Origin: Pseudomonas xionganensis
GTDB lineage: Bacteria > Pseudomonadota > Gammaproteobacteria > Pseudomonadales > Pseudomonadaceae
Reading direction: 5' to 3'
NCBI RefSeq assembly: GCF_009763245.1
Contig: NZ_WKJZ01000001.1
Span: forward strand, 2,310,941-2,374,940
Length of the DNA stretch: 64,000 nucleotides
Position 1 is the stretch's first letter; each line of letters starts with the position of its first letter. Shown here in pieces: positions 56,698 through 64,000 of the stretch. The notes beneath the pieces are model-generated. The model saw only the letters and a list, made by a program, of their open reading frames with translations. It had not been told where the DNA came from and ran no database searches. A program made the translations under genes and the position numbers.

Positions 56698-58842
56698 CTA
56701 TACGCGGAACTGATCCATCAGCGCCTGTTGGTGATTGGCCAGCTTGTTGAGGTTCTGGCTGATGGTGGCCGATTCGTCGGCCTGGGCTGAAATGGACTCG
56801 GTCACATCGCGAATCGAGGCCACGTTGCGGTTGATCTCCTCGGCCACCGAGCTTTGCTCCTCGGCGGCGCTGGCGATCTGCAGGTTCATATCGGTGATCA
56901 CGCTGACCGCCTGGCTGATACGCTGCAGGGCAGCTACGGCCTGTTCGACCTGCTCCACACTGCCCTGGGCCTGACGATGGCTGCTGTGCATGGTGCTGAC
57001 CACTTCCTTGGTGCCGCTTTGCAGGCCTTCGATCACCTGGCGGATCTCTTCCACCGAGTCCTGGGTGCGCTTGGCCAGATTGCGCACCTCGTCGGCCACC
57101 ACGGCAAAGCCGCGCCCGGCTTCACCGGCGCGCGCCGCTTCGATGGCGGCATTGAGCGCCAACAGGTTGGTCTGTTCGGCAATGGAGCGGATCACCTCCA
57201 GCACCGAGCCGATCTGCTCACTGCTGTTGGCCAGGCCCTCGACTTCCTGCATGGCCACATTCATCTCGTTGGCCAGCAACTCGATGGTGCTGGTGGTCTT
57301 GTCGATCACCTGCAGGCCTTCGCGGCTGGCCTGGTCGGCGGTGCGCGCCGCTTCCGCTGCCTGGGCCGCGTTGTGCGCCACATCCTGGGCGGTGGCGCTC
57401 ATTTCCTGGAAGGCGGTGGCCACCTGATCCACCTCGCGGAACTGCTGCTGCATGCCATCGCTGGTCTGGCTGGCAATCAGTGCCGACTGGTCGGCGGTGC
57501 TGCGGGCATCGGTCACGCTGTTTTTCACATCGGCAATGATCGGCTGCAGCTTGTCGAGAAAGCGATTGAACCAGCTGGCAAGTTCGCCCAGCTCATCCTG
57601 CTTGGCGTATTGCAGGCGGCGGGTCAGATCGCCTTCGCCCGTGGCGATATCCTTGAGCATGGCGGCTACACCCAGGATGGGTTTGGTGACGCCCAGGGCG
57701 GTCAGCCAGATCAGCAGAATGCCCAACACCCCCGCACCCAGGCCAAGCCCCAGGGAAATGGCCGTGCTGCGCGCACTCATGCTATCCAGTTCAGCTTCCA
57801 GGCGCGTGGCCGGTTCCAGCAGGATTTCTTCCGGCACCTCGATCAGCACACCCCAGGGAGTGGACCCCGGAATCGGCAGCAGGGGCTGGAGTACCTGTAA
57901 GGTGCCATTGTGGCGCAGGGTTTCCGAACGATTGCCGCTGATCAGGCCAATCATTTGTCGCGCTTGCTCGGGGAAGAGCTTTTCCAGCTTGTCACCCAAG
58001 AGACTGCTGTTGCGGCTGTGACCGGCGAGGATGCCGGCGCTGCTGATGATGCTGACGTGACCAGCGCCGTCAAAGAGACCACGATGGGCGTTCAGACTCA
58101 GTTCCTGCAGGCTGGCCAGGCTGATATCCACGCCCAGTACGCCAATCACCTTGCCGCCTTGCTCCAGTGGGAAGGCAATGCTGGTCATCAGGGTTTTCAC
58201 CCCGTCGGTGTCGTCGATATAGGGTTCCAGCAGGCAGACCTGGCGCTTCTCGATGGGGCAGGTATACCAAGCGTTATAAGGCGTGCCACTGATGCCGGGT
58301 GTGGTGTCGGCCAGGTTCTCTTCGGTCATGGCCTCCAGCGCCATTTCGCCCTGATCATCCTGTGACCAGTACAGGGAGAAGCGCCCCTTGTCGTTGCTGC
58401 CCAGTTCTTCCTGGCCGGTAAAGAGCTCATCCTTGCCATCCAGACCATTGGGTACAAATGCGACATAGATACCCAGCAGACTGCGGTTGGCCTCCAGGGC
58501 GCTGCGCACCTGGCGGGTCAGGTCTTCACGCAGGTCGAAGGCATCGAGAAAGCGCTTTTCAGCCTGCTCGCGGATAAACAGGACCTGGGTCGCGGCGCCA
58601 CGACCATACTGGTAGGCATCCATAAAATAGCGCTGCATCTGCAGGGCCTGGGCCTCGCCGCGAGCCTGCATGCGCAATACCGCCGACTCTTCCAGCATCG
58701 CCGAGCTGGCGTCCTTGACCAGGTCGGAGCTGCGCGAAGCCTGCAGCACGGAACTGCCGACCAATACAAAAACGACTGCCAGCAGGCACAGGCCGGCGAG
58801 CAGGGTGATCTTGAGCTGGATGGAGAGGCGATTGAACAGCAT
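56698..58842 (-). CDS. Methyl-accepting chemotaxis protein, TlpQ/McpU-like dCache receptor
   Basis: 714 residues, equal to what I recall for P. aeruginosa TlpQ (PA2654). Order: membrane helix (about 13-33), periplasmic double Cache domain (about 40-350) with [24 protein letters not shown], membrane helix (about 365-385), HAMP, and a cytoplasmic signalling domain with the hairpin tip [32 protein letters not shown], cited by its core [16 protein letters not shown]. The EPYIDD part resembles amine-binding dCache receptors (TlpQ histamine, McpU polyamine). Ligand not proven. Confidence 0.85.
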   Translation of the reverse strand: MLFNRLSIQLKITLLAGLCLLAVVFVLVGSSVLQASRSSDLVKDASSAMLEESAVLRMQARGEAQALQMQRYFMDAYQYGRGAATQVLFIREQAEKRFLDAFDLREDLTRQVRSALEANRSLLGIYVAFVPNGLDGKDELFTGQEELGSNDKGRFSLYWSQDDQGEMALEAMTEENLADTTPGISGTPYNAWYTCPIEKRQVCLLEPYIDDTDGVKTLMTSIAFPLEQGGKVIGVLGVDISLASLQELSLNAHRGLFDGAGHVSIISSAGILAGHSRNSSLLGDKLEKLFPEQARQMIGLISGNRSETLRHNGTLQVLQPLLPIPGSTPWGVLIEVPEEILLEPATRLEAELDSMSARSTAISLGLGLGAGVLGILLIWLTALGVTKPILGVAAMLKDIATGEGDLTRRLQYAKQDELGELASWFNRFLDKLQPIIADVKNSVTDARSTADQSALIASQTSDGMQQQFREVDQVATAFQEMSATAQDVAHNAAQAAEAARTADQASREGLQVIDKTTSTIELLANEMNVAMQEVEGLANSSEQIGSVLEVIRSIAEQTNLLALNAAIEAARAGEAGRGFAVVADEVRNLAKRTQDSVEEIRQVIEGLQSGTKEVVSTMHSSHRQAQGSVEQVEQAVAALQRISQAVSVITDMNLQIASAAEEQSSVAEEINRNVASIRDVTESISAQADESATISQNLNKLANHQQALMDQFRV

Positions 58843-59022
58843 TTATCAAAGCCCTTTATTGTGAGTGCCTGGAACGCCTATCGGCCTGAATGGGTCGAGC
58901 TTTAGCGGGTTACTGCTCGATCAGCCTGAGTGTAATGAAATATCCGTATGCCGTGTTCGTAATTTTGCACAATGATTCGGGTATTTCATTCAAGGATGCG
59001 CCGAGTACTTTCGGGCGAACAT

Positions 59023-59053
59023 AAAAAAACCCCAGCATCGCTGCTGGGGTTTT
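59023..59053. terminator. Rho-independent terminator of aceA
   Basis: CCCCAGCA and TGCTGGGG close a TCGC loop, flanked by A and T tracts. On the minus strand it lies 48 nt after the aceA stop. Confidence 0.88.
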
Positions 59054-59100
59054 CTCAACACGCTCGACCTTGATCGTGGTCTCGGTCGGCGAACCTGTTC

Positions 59101-60696
59101 TTAGTGAAACTGGTTCATGGTGTTGTCTTTACCGCTTGCCTTCAGAGCTGCTTCGCCAGCGAAGTACTCTTTGTGGTTGTCGCCGATGTCGGAGCCAGCC
59201 ATGTTCTGGTGCTTGACGCAGGCGATACCCTGACGCAGTTCCTGACGCTGCACGCCCTTCACGTAGGCCAGCATGCCCTGGTCGGCGAAGTAGCCCTTGG
59301 CCAGGTTGTCGGTGGACAGGGCCGCGGTGTGGTAGGTCGGCAGGGTGATCAGGTGGTGGAAGATACCGGCGTGGGCCGAACCGTCGCGCTGGAAGGTACG
59401 GATCTTCTCATCGGCAACCTGGGCCAGTTCGGTCTCGTCGTACTCGACGCTCATCAGCTTGGCGCGGTCGTAGGCGGAAACGTCCTTGCCTTCGGCAACC
59501 ATGGCATCGAATACCTGCTGGCGGAAGTTCAGGGTCCAGTTGAAGGACGGGCTGTTGTTGTAAACCAGCTTGGCATTCGGGATGACTTCACGGATGCGAT
59601 CAACCATGCCTTTGATCTGGCCAACGTGCGGCTTCTCGGTTTCGATCCACAGCAGGTCGGCGCCGTTCTGCAGGCTGGTGATGCAGTCCAGTACGCAGCG
59701 ATCTTCGCCGGTGCCAGCGCGGAACTGGAACAGGTTGGACGGCAGACGCTTGGGACGCAGCAGCTTGCCTTCACGCTTGATCACAACGTCGCCGTTGCCC
59801 AGTTCGGCTTCGGAGATTTCTTCGCAATCCAGGAAGGAGTTGTACAGGTCGCCCAGGTCGCCCGGCTCTTTGGTCACGGCGATCTGCTTGGTCAGGCCAG
59901 CACCCAGGGAGTCGGTACGGGCAACGATTACACCGTTGTCGATACCCAGTTCCAGGAAGGCGTAACGCACGGCGGCGATCTTGGCCAGGAAGTCGGCGTG
60001 AGGAACGGTTACTTTACCGTCCTGGTGGCCGCACTGCTTCTCGTCGGAAACCTGGTTTTCGATCTGGATGCAGCAAGCGCCTGCTTCGATCATGCGCTTG
60101 GCCAGCAGGTAGGTGGCTTCCGGGTTACCGAAGCCAGCGTCGATGTCGGCGATGATCGGTACGATGTGGGTTTCGTAGTTGTCGATCTGGTTCTGGATCT
60201 CGGCAGCCTTGGCGCTGTCGCCAGCTTCGCGAGCGGCGTCCAGAGCGGTGAACAGCAGATCCAGTTCACGGCTGTCAGCCTGACGCAGGAAGGTGTACAG
60301 CTCTTCGATCAGGTCGGAGACGGCGGTCTTCTCGTGCATCGACTGGTCCGGCAGCGGGCCGAAGTCGGAACGCAGAGCAGCAACCATCCAGCCGGACAGG
60401 TACAGGTAGCGCTTGTTGGTGGTCTTCAGGTGCTTCTTGATCGAGATCAGCTTCTGCTGCCCGATAAAGCCGTGCCAGCAGCCCAGCGACTGGGTGTAGA
60501 CGGAGGAGTCGGCGTCGTACTCAGCCATGTCCTTGCGCATGATGTCGGCGGTGTACTGAGCGATTTCCAGACCGGTCTTGAAGCGGTTCTGGGCGCGCAT
60601 ACGGGCGACGGACTCGGGGTTGATAGCGCTCCAGCTGCTGCCGAACTTCTCTTTCAGAGCGGCTACAGCCTTGATGTCGTTTTGATATGCGGACAT
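59101..60696 (-). CDS. aceA: Isocitrate lyase
   Basis: 531 residues from ATG 60696, matching the long Pseudomonas enzyme; the open frame continues upstream to 60867 without family resemblance. It splits isocitrate to glyoxylate and succinate for growth on acetate or fatty acids. The active site Cys is in EKQCGHQDG, the family's KKCGH variant. Other motifs: YPIADIDAGFGN-type IIADIDAGFGN and NNSPSFNW. It would consume the acetyl-CoA made by the liu and fatty-acid genes. Confidence 0.96.
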   Translation of the reverse strand: MSAYQNDIKAVAALKEKFGSSWSAINPESVARMRAQNRFKTGLEIAQYTADIMRKDMAEYDADSSVYTQSLGCWHGFIGQQKLISIKKHLKTTNKRYLYLSGWMVAALRSDFGPLPDQSMHEKTAVSDLIEELYTFLRQADSRELDLLFTALDAAREAGDSAKAAEIQNQIDNYETHIVPIIADIDAGFGNPEATYLLAKRMIEAGACCIQIENQVSDEKQCGHQDGKVTVPHADFLAKIAAVRYAFLELGIDNGVIVARTDSLGAGLTKQIAVTKEPGDLGDLYNSFLDCEEISEAELGNGDVVIKREGKLLRPKRLPSNLFQFRAGTGEDRCVLDCITSLQNGADLLWIETEKPHVGQIKGMVDRIREVIPNAKLVYNNSPSFNWTLNFRQQVFDAMVAEGKDVSAYDRAKLMSVEYDETELAQVADEKIRTFQRDGSAHAGIFHHLITLPTYHTAALSTDNLAKGYFADQGMLAYVKGVQRQELRQGIACVKHQNMAGSDIGDNHKEYFAGEAALKASGKDNTMNQFH

Positions 60697-61196
60697 GGTC
60701 AATCCTTCAAAAAATGTGTTGGTTGAGCACCGGCTTCCCCACTGAACACCTGTGTTGCCGGAAGGTTGTCGTGAGCGCACTGCGGAATGTCGAGAAGTCG
60801 ACGTGGGACGGAAATGATCCGGGAGGAGGGTGACGAACAAACAGTCGGCTGACTGGCGCATCTGCAAATGAGCGGGTCATTTGTCGCTTGCCGGCTCGTG
60901 GATGCCGTTGGGCGCTCGATGCTGCGATTCATGCAGGCTGCTGCAAACGCTTCCCCGTCCCTCAGGACAACTTCGTTCCAGTCGCCATCTCATCAAACCG
61001 CCTTGTGGGCTTTACAACGCGAATCGGCTCGGACGGTAAGTTGGAGCGCGATTCGGAGGTCCTTGTCGGCACCTCTGATTAGCGGGAGCGGGGCCATGAT
61101 GCCTCTGCTCAAATTGTTCGTCAATGAATTTGTAGTGCTTTTTCAGTGACTACTACATAAGTCTGGTGACGACCGGCAAGTCAGGTTGCAGAGCCC
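60697..61196. other. 500-bp aceA upstream region
   Basis: No convincing gene; the short frames lack start signals and family resemblance. It contains the aceA promoter (position not fixed) and the TGTAGT-N15-ACTACA site listed separately. Confidence 0.5.
61131..61157. promoter_or_regulatory. Candidate RccR-type operator TGTAGT-N15-ACTACA
   Basis: TGTAGT at 61131-61136 and ACTACA at 61152-61157 are separated by exactly 15 nt. This is the spaced form I recall for RccR, a KDPG-responsive RpiR-family regulator of aceA, glcB and other genes in fluorescent pseudomonads. It lies about 435 bp upstream of the aceA start. Confidence 0.55.
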
Positions 61197-62006
61197 TCAA
61201 TCGAGCACTTCGACCATCACGCGCAGCTGCATATCCTCGCGGCCCTGGGTCGAGCGGCGCAGCAGGATATCGCGCTGCTGCCCCTGGCTCTGTTCGCTGA
61301 CGCCGCCCAGGGTGATCCACTCGCCAATGCGCCCGCTGACCCGGGTGTCGGTGCTCTGCACATCGATATGGCCGGGGGTATGGGGATTCAGGCGGTCGCG
61401 CTGGCTGCTGATGCTGATATGCACCAGTTCGCCACTGAGGCTGGCGGTGACATAGAAGCCGCGGGTGACATCGCGGTATTGGGTCTGGCTGTAGGGCTGG
61501 CCGTAGATATCGCGACCGCTGCTGGTCAGGGGCACGCTCTGGCCGACCTGGATCAGTGCCGGATAGCCTTCGGTGGCCTGCACCTGCTGGGTGCCGCCAC
61601 CGCGGCTCTGGGTGCTGCGCTGGATAATGCGCACCTGATCGCGGCCATTGATTTCGCCCTGGCCAATCTGAATCTCGGCATTGCCACCGCTGATGGTGCC
61701 GTCGGCGCGGTAGCCCTGGTCGCGTTGAAAACTGGATTCATCACTGCTGACGCTGATCAGCAGGCGCCGGGGGCGGGTATCCAGTTGCTGCAGCAGTTCG
61801 CGCACCTCGGCGATCTTGTCCGGCGCGGCATTGACGATCAGCTGGTTGCCATAGGCATTGACCCGCCCCTCGTTGCCCAGCACCGATTGCACCACGCCCA
61901 GTACATCGTCGGCGGTGCGGTAGTTAAGCGGGATAACTTCGGTGGCGGCGCTCAAGGACAAGCTGCAGCTCAGCAGAAAAGCACTCAGCAACGTGCGCAG
62001 GCTCAT
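61197..62006 (-). CDS. Secretin N-domain-containing exported protein
   Basis: 269 residues with a signal peptide ending SLSA before ATEVIPL. Residues about 25-80 are a secretin N1-like domain (NYRTADDVLGVVQSVL, GNQLIVNAAPDKIAEVRELLQQLD). The C-terminal half ends in RIGEWITLGGVSEQ, similar to the start of a secretin core, but the pore-forming domain is absent. The start overlaps the stop of the PLD-like gene, so the two are coupled. Likely periplasmic, function unknown. Confidence 0.75.
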   Translation of the reverse strand: MSLRTLLSAFLLSCSLSLSAATEVIPLNYRTADDVLGVVQSVLGNEGRVNAYGNQLIVNAAPDKIAEVRELLQQLDTRPRRLLISVSSDESSFQRDQGYRADGTISGGNAEIQIGQGEINGRDQVRIIQRSTQSRGGGTQQVQATEGYPALIQVGQSVPLTSSGRDIYGQPYSQTQYRDVTRGFYVTASLSGELVHISISSQRDRLNPHTPGHIDVQSTDTRVSGRIGEWITLGGVSEQSQGQQRDILLRRSTQGREDMQLRVMVEVLD

Positions 62007-62644
62007 AACAGCAGGCTCCTCAGGTCGAGATCGATAAGGCTGGTGTCCCAGGCCTGGTCGAACTGGCTGCGCCGCTGGCGAGCGCGGACCAGATCCTGGT
62101 ACAGAGCATAGCCACTGAACTGCCCCGGCTCGGGCAATACCAGCAGGCCGCAGTCGTCGGCCAGCAGGAAGGCCAGCTCCTCGTTGGGGTAATCCGGGTT
62201 GAGTTTGCGGATCTGCAGGTTGCTGGACAGGCGCCGGGCCAGGCTCAGCAGGCGATGGCCTTCCTTGACCGCGCGGCTGCTGTCACGCAGAAGGATACGC
62301 AGCTGGTTGCGCGGGCTGGCCAGGAGAAACTGGCTGCAGGCCTGCTGCACGCTGCTGTGGTGATAGAGCCAGGGCTCCAGATCATGGCTGTAGATGCACA
62401 GGCTACGCCGGGCTTGTTGCAGCAGGGCCAGGGCGTGGGCGCGGGCTTGTTCGATCTGGTTAAAGCGTTCCAGCGCGGTATGGGCGCCGAGGGCAAAGGG
62501 AGCGGGTTCGGCCTGGGCGATATCCGCCGGCAGGCCGCTCGGGTTATGCACAGCAAAACGCCCCGGCGATTCGAACTCGATAGCGGCCAGTTCGGCTGGC
62601 TGGTTGCTCTCGGTTGTTTCGCGCGGGGCGTTTTCTTCGTCCAT
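62003..62644 (-). CDS. PLD-like protein without an HKD motif
   Basis: 213 residues. A Pro/Glu-rich N terminus is followed by a phospholipase D-like alpha/beta fold (ARRSLCIYSHDLEPWLY, NQLRILLRDSSRAVKEGHRLL, ELAFLLADDCGLLVLPEP). The usual HxKxxxxD catalytic motif is not evident. It resembles the DUF7931-type Pseudomonas conserved family. It shares an operon with the secretin-N gene (4-nt overlap) and lies 8 nt after the GNAT stop. Function unknown. Confidence 0.7.
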   Translation of the reverse strand: MDEENAPRETTESNQPAELAAIEFESPGRFAVHNPSGLPADIAQAEPAPFALGAHTALERFNQIEQARAHALALLQQARRSLCIYSHDLEPWLYHHSSVQQACSQFLLASPRNQLRILLRDSSRAVKEGHRLLSLARRLSSNLQIRKLNPDYPNEELAFLLADDCGLLVLPEPGQFSGYALYQDLVRARQRRSQFDQAWDTSLIDLDLRSLLL

Positions 62645-62652
62645 TTCAGCCT

Positions 62653-63078
62653 CTAGCTGCTGTGGCGCACCATGTCCACGTGGGGAATGCCGGCGTCCAG
62701 GTATTCACCGCTGACGATGGCAAAGCCGAGCTTTTCATAGAACGGCGTGGCTTGCACCTGGGCACTGAGCATTTGCTGATTGAGGCCACGTTTTTCCGCT
62801 TCGGCGACCACCGCATTGATCAGCGCAGCGCCGACATTCAGACCGCGCCAGTCCCTGAGCACCGAGACCCGGCCGATATGGCCGTCGGGCAGCAGGCGTG
62901 CGGTGCCGATCGGGTAGTCGCCTTCGTAGGCGAGAAAATGCACGGCCTCGGCGTCTTCGGCATCCCACTCCAGCTCCGGTGGCACCGCCTGTTCGGCGAT
63001 AAACACGGTTTCGCGGATGCGACGCAGCTCGGCATTGTCCTTCTGCCAATCGGCCAGGCGCACATGAATCTCACTCAT
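62653..63078 (-). CDS. GNAT family N-acetyltransferase
   Basis: 141 residues from ATG 63078, which overlaps the roxA-like stop by 8 nt; an upstream in-frame start at 63291 lies inside that gene. GNAT fold: IRETVFIAEQAVPPELEWDAEDAEAVHFLAY region, acetyl-CoA loop GHIGRVSVLRDWRGLNVGAALINAVV and C-terminal QATPFYEKLGFAIVSGEYLDAGIPHV; cited by their cores RVSVLRDWRGLNVG and FYEKLGF. It is of the ElaA-like or YjdJ-like type. Substrate unknown. Confidence 0.87.
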   Translation of the reverse strand: MSEIHVRLADWQKDNAELRRIRETVFIAEQAVPPELEWDAEDAEAVHFLAYEGDYPIGTARLLPDGHIGRVSVLRDWRGLNVGAALINAVVAEAEKRGLNQQMLSAQVQATPFYEKLGFAIVSGEYLDAGIPHVDMVRHSS

Positions 63079-64000
63079 CAGCAAACTCCAGGCTGCCTTG
63101 TTTGACCAGTTCAACCAACAGATTACGCCCTTCGTCATCGGCAAGCCACGCGCCGAGGTTGTCGATATGCAGGGCATCGGCGCTGCATACCAGCTTGAGC
63201 AGCTCACGCAGGCTGGCGGACAGCAGGCGGCTCTGGCCGCTGGCGAATAGCACCAGGTCCTCGCCGACTTCCGACCAGGCCATGCGCGCACTGGGGTTGC
63301 GCACCAGCACGGCGCCGTCTTCCAGGCTGGTGAGGAAGGTTTCTTCGTCGATCTCGATGCCGTTGATCAGCTCCGGATACTTGGGTTCGGTCATAAACTG
63401 GCCGAACCAGGTCATCAGCAGACGCTCGTCACCCATATGTTCGTTGAGCAGGGCCTTGAGGCGTTCCAGGGCGTCGCGCTGGATTTGCGTCGGGTCGTCG
63501 GTCGGCTGCGCGTCAGCATCACTGTAACGCTCCTCATCGGGGAGGAACTGGCCGAGAAAATCGGTGAAATGGGTCAGCACTTCGGCAGCACTTGGCGCGC
63601 GAAAGCCCACGGAATAGGTCATACAGTCATCCTCAGCGGTACCACAGTGGGCCAGGAGCGGCGGCAGGTAGAGCATGTCGCCGGGTTCCAGCACCCATTC
63701 TTCAGTTGATTCGAACTCGGCGAGGATCTTCAGATCCGCGTGTTGCAACAGGGGGCTGTCGGAGTTGCACGGCTGGCCGATCTGCCAGCGGCGTTTGCCG
63801 TAGCCCTGCAGGAGAAAAACGTCATAGTTGTCGAAGTGCGGACCCACACCGCCACCGGGTGCGGCGAAGCTGATCATCACATCGTCGATGCGCCACTTGG
63901 GCAGGAACTTGAACTGCTCCAGCAGCTCGGCCACTTCCGGGACGAACTGATCGACCGCCTGCACCAGCAGGGTCCAGTCGCGCTCGGGCAGGGTGGCGAA
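63071..64000 (-). CDS. roxA: JmjC/cupin ribosomal oxygenase, RoxA (YcfD)-like, N terminus outside window
   Basis: About 310 residues are visible; the start lies beyond 64000. RoxA is an Fe(II)/2-oxoglutarate oxygenase that hydroxylates an arginine of ribosomal protein L16. The metal ligands are HFD in VGPHFDNYDVFLLQ and the second His in PPLLAHCG; a DVFLLQGYGKRRWQIG strand follows the first. The C-terminal dimer and winged-helix parts are intact. It is the first gene of the GNAT/PLD-like/secretin-N cluster on this strand. Confidence 0.88.
   Translation of the reverse strand, partial: FATLPERDWTLLVQAVDQFVPEVAELLEQFKFLPKWRIDDVMISFAAPGGGVGPHFDNYDVFLLQGYGKRRWQIGQPCNSDSPLLQHADLKILAEFESTEEWVLEPGDMLYLPPLLAHCGTAEDDCMTYSVGFRAPSAAEVLTHFTDFLGQFLPDEERYSDADAQPTDDPTQIQRDALERLKALLNEHMGDERLLMTWFGQFMTEPKYPELINGIEIDEETFLTSLEDGAVLVRNPSARMAWSEVGEDLVLFASGQSRLLSASLRELLKLVCSADALHIDNLGAWLADDEGRNLLVELVKQGSLEFADE

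Noticed and set aside
59104..60726. 540-residue plus-strand open frame
   Set aside because: It is a shadow of aceA; length alone is not evidence in high-GC DNA.
60868..61149. 93-residue plus-strand open frame upstream of aceA
   Set aside because: There is no ribosome site or family resemblance, and it overlaps the possible RccR site.

Overview
The window is 64 kb of high-GC chromosomal DNA from a gammaproteobacterium, almost certainly Pseudomonas or a close relative. The main grounds are the fabA-fabB pair next to a PA1611-type hybrid kinase, an earP-efp pair whose EF-P keeps Arg32, the liuRABCDE leucine/isovalerate operon, an rssB/rssC-tal-dusA block, a bqsPQRS-like PepSY/two-component operon beside a TlpQ-sized chemoreceptor, and a 531-residue Pseudomonas-type isocitrate lyase. 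Several blocks follow gene orders I recall from P. aeruginosa. No tRNA, rRNA, CRISPR array, prophage or recognisable defence island was seen.

Layout. 1-3.4 kb: an SMP-30-like protein (cut by the window edge), rnd-ycgL and a 2-hydroxyacid dehydrogenase. 3.4-7.3 kb: fabB, fabA and a hybrid sensor kinase. 7.5-15.8 kb: a forward block with gpsA, sixA, an acyl-CoA synthetase-like enzyme behind a perfect 24-bp palindrome, two alpha/beta hydrolases, a GST, a DUF4892 protein and an AI-2E-type permease. 15.9-17.7 kb: earP and efp. 17.8-24.2 kb: two LysR regulators, TauE/SafE and EamA transporters, small DUF proteins, pyrF and queF. 24.3-30.3 kb: a HAD-like protein without its nucleophile, MlaA, PilZ, the RssB/RssC partner-switch pair, tal and dusA. 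30.4-33.6 kb: an epoxide-hydrolase-like enzyme, a C39-fold lipoprotein lacking catalytic residues, and a cold-shock/DUF1294 protein bracketed by two short inverted-repeat elements. 33.6-37.3 kb: ybiT, two small genes and an orphan PilU-like ATPase. 37.3-46.9 kb: acetoacetyl-CoA synthetase and the liu operon, whose gaps carry an interspersed GTAGGGTGGA repeat. 47-53.2 kb: a LysR/acyl-CoA dehydrogenase divergon, a decayed IS1595-type transposase, small proteins, a lipase-like hydrolase and a patatin. 53.4-58.8 kb: bqsPQRS-like operon, FMN reductase and chemoreceptor. 59-64 kb: aceA with a possible RccR site, then a secretin-N-domain protein, a PLD-like protein, a GNAT and a RoxA-type ribosomal oxygenase (cut by the edge).

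How the genes work together. The liu operon converts isovaleryl-CoA to acetyl-CoA plus acetoacetate, and aacS activates acetoacetate, so the cluster is a complete leucine/ketone-body module under LiuR. aceA feeds the resulting acetyl-CoA into the glyoxylate shunt. earP modifies the EF-P made by the next gene. The PilZ, RssB/RssC and hybrid-kinase genes are lifestyle-switch regulators.

This is mostly conserved Pseudomonas core sequence. I found no convincing new multi-gene system. The most interesting items are the two small inverted-repeat elements, the apparently inactive C39 and HAD proteins, the operator-like palindrome, the altered BqsS metal motif and the liu-specific repeats. Start sites and family names were judged by eye, without database searches.
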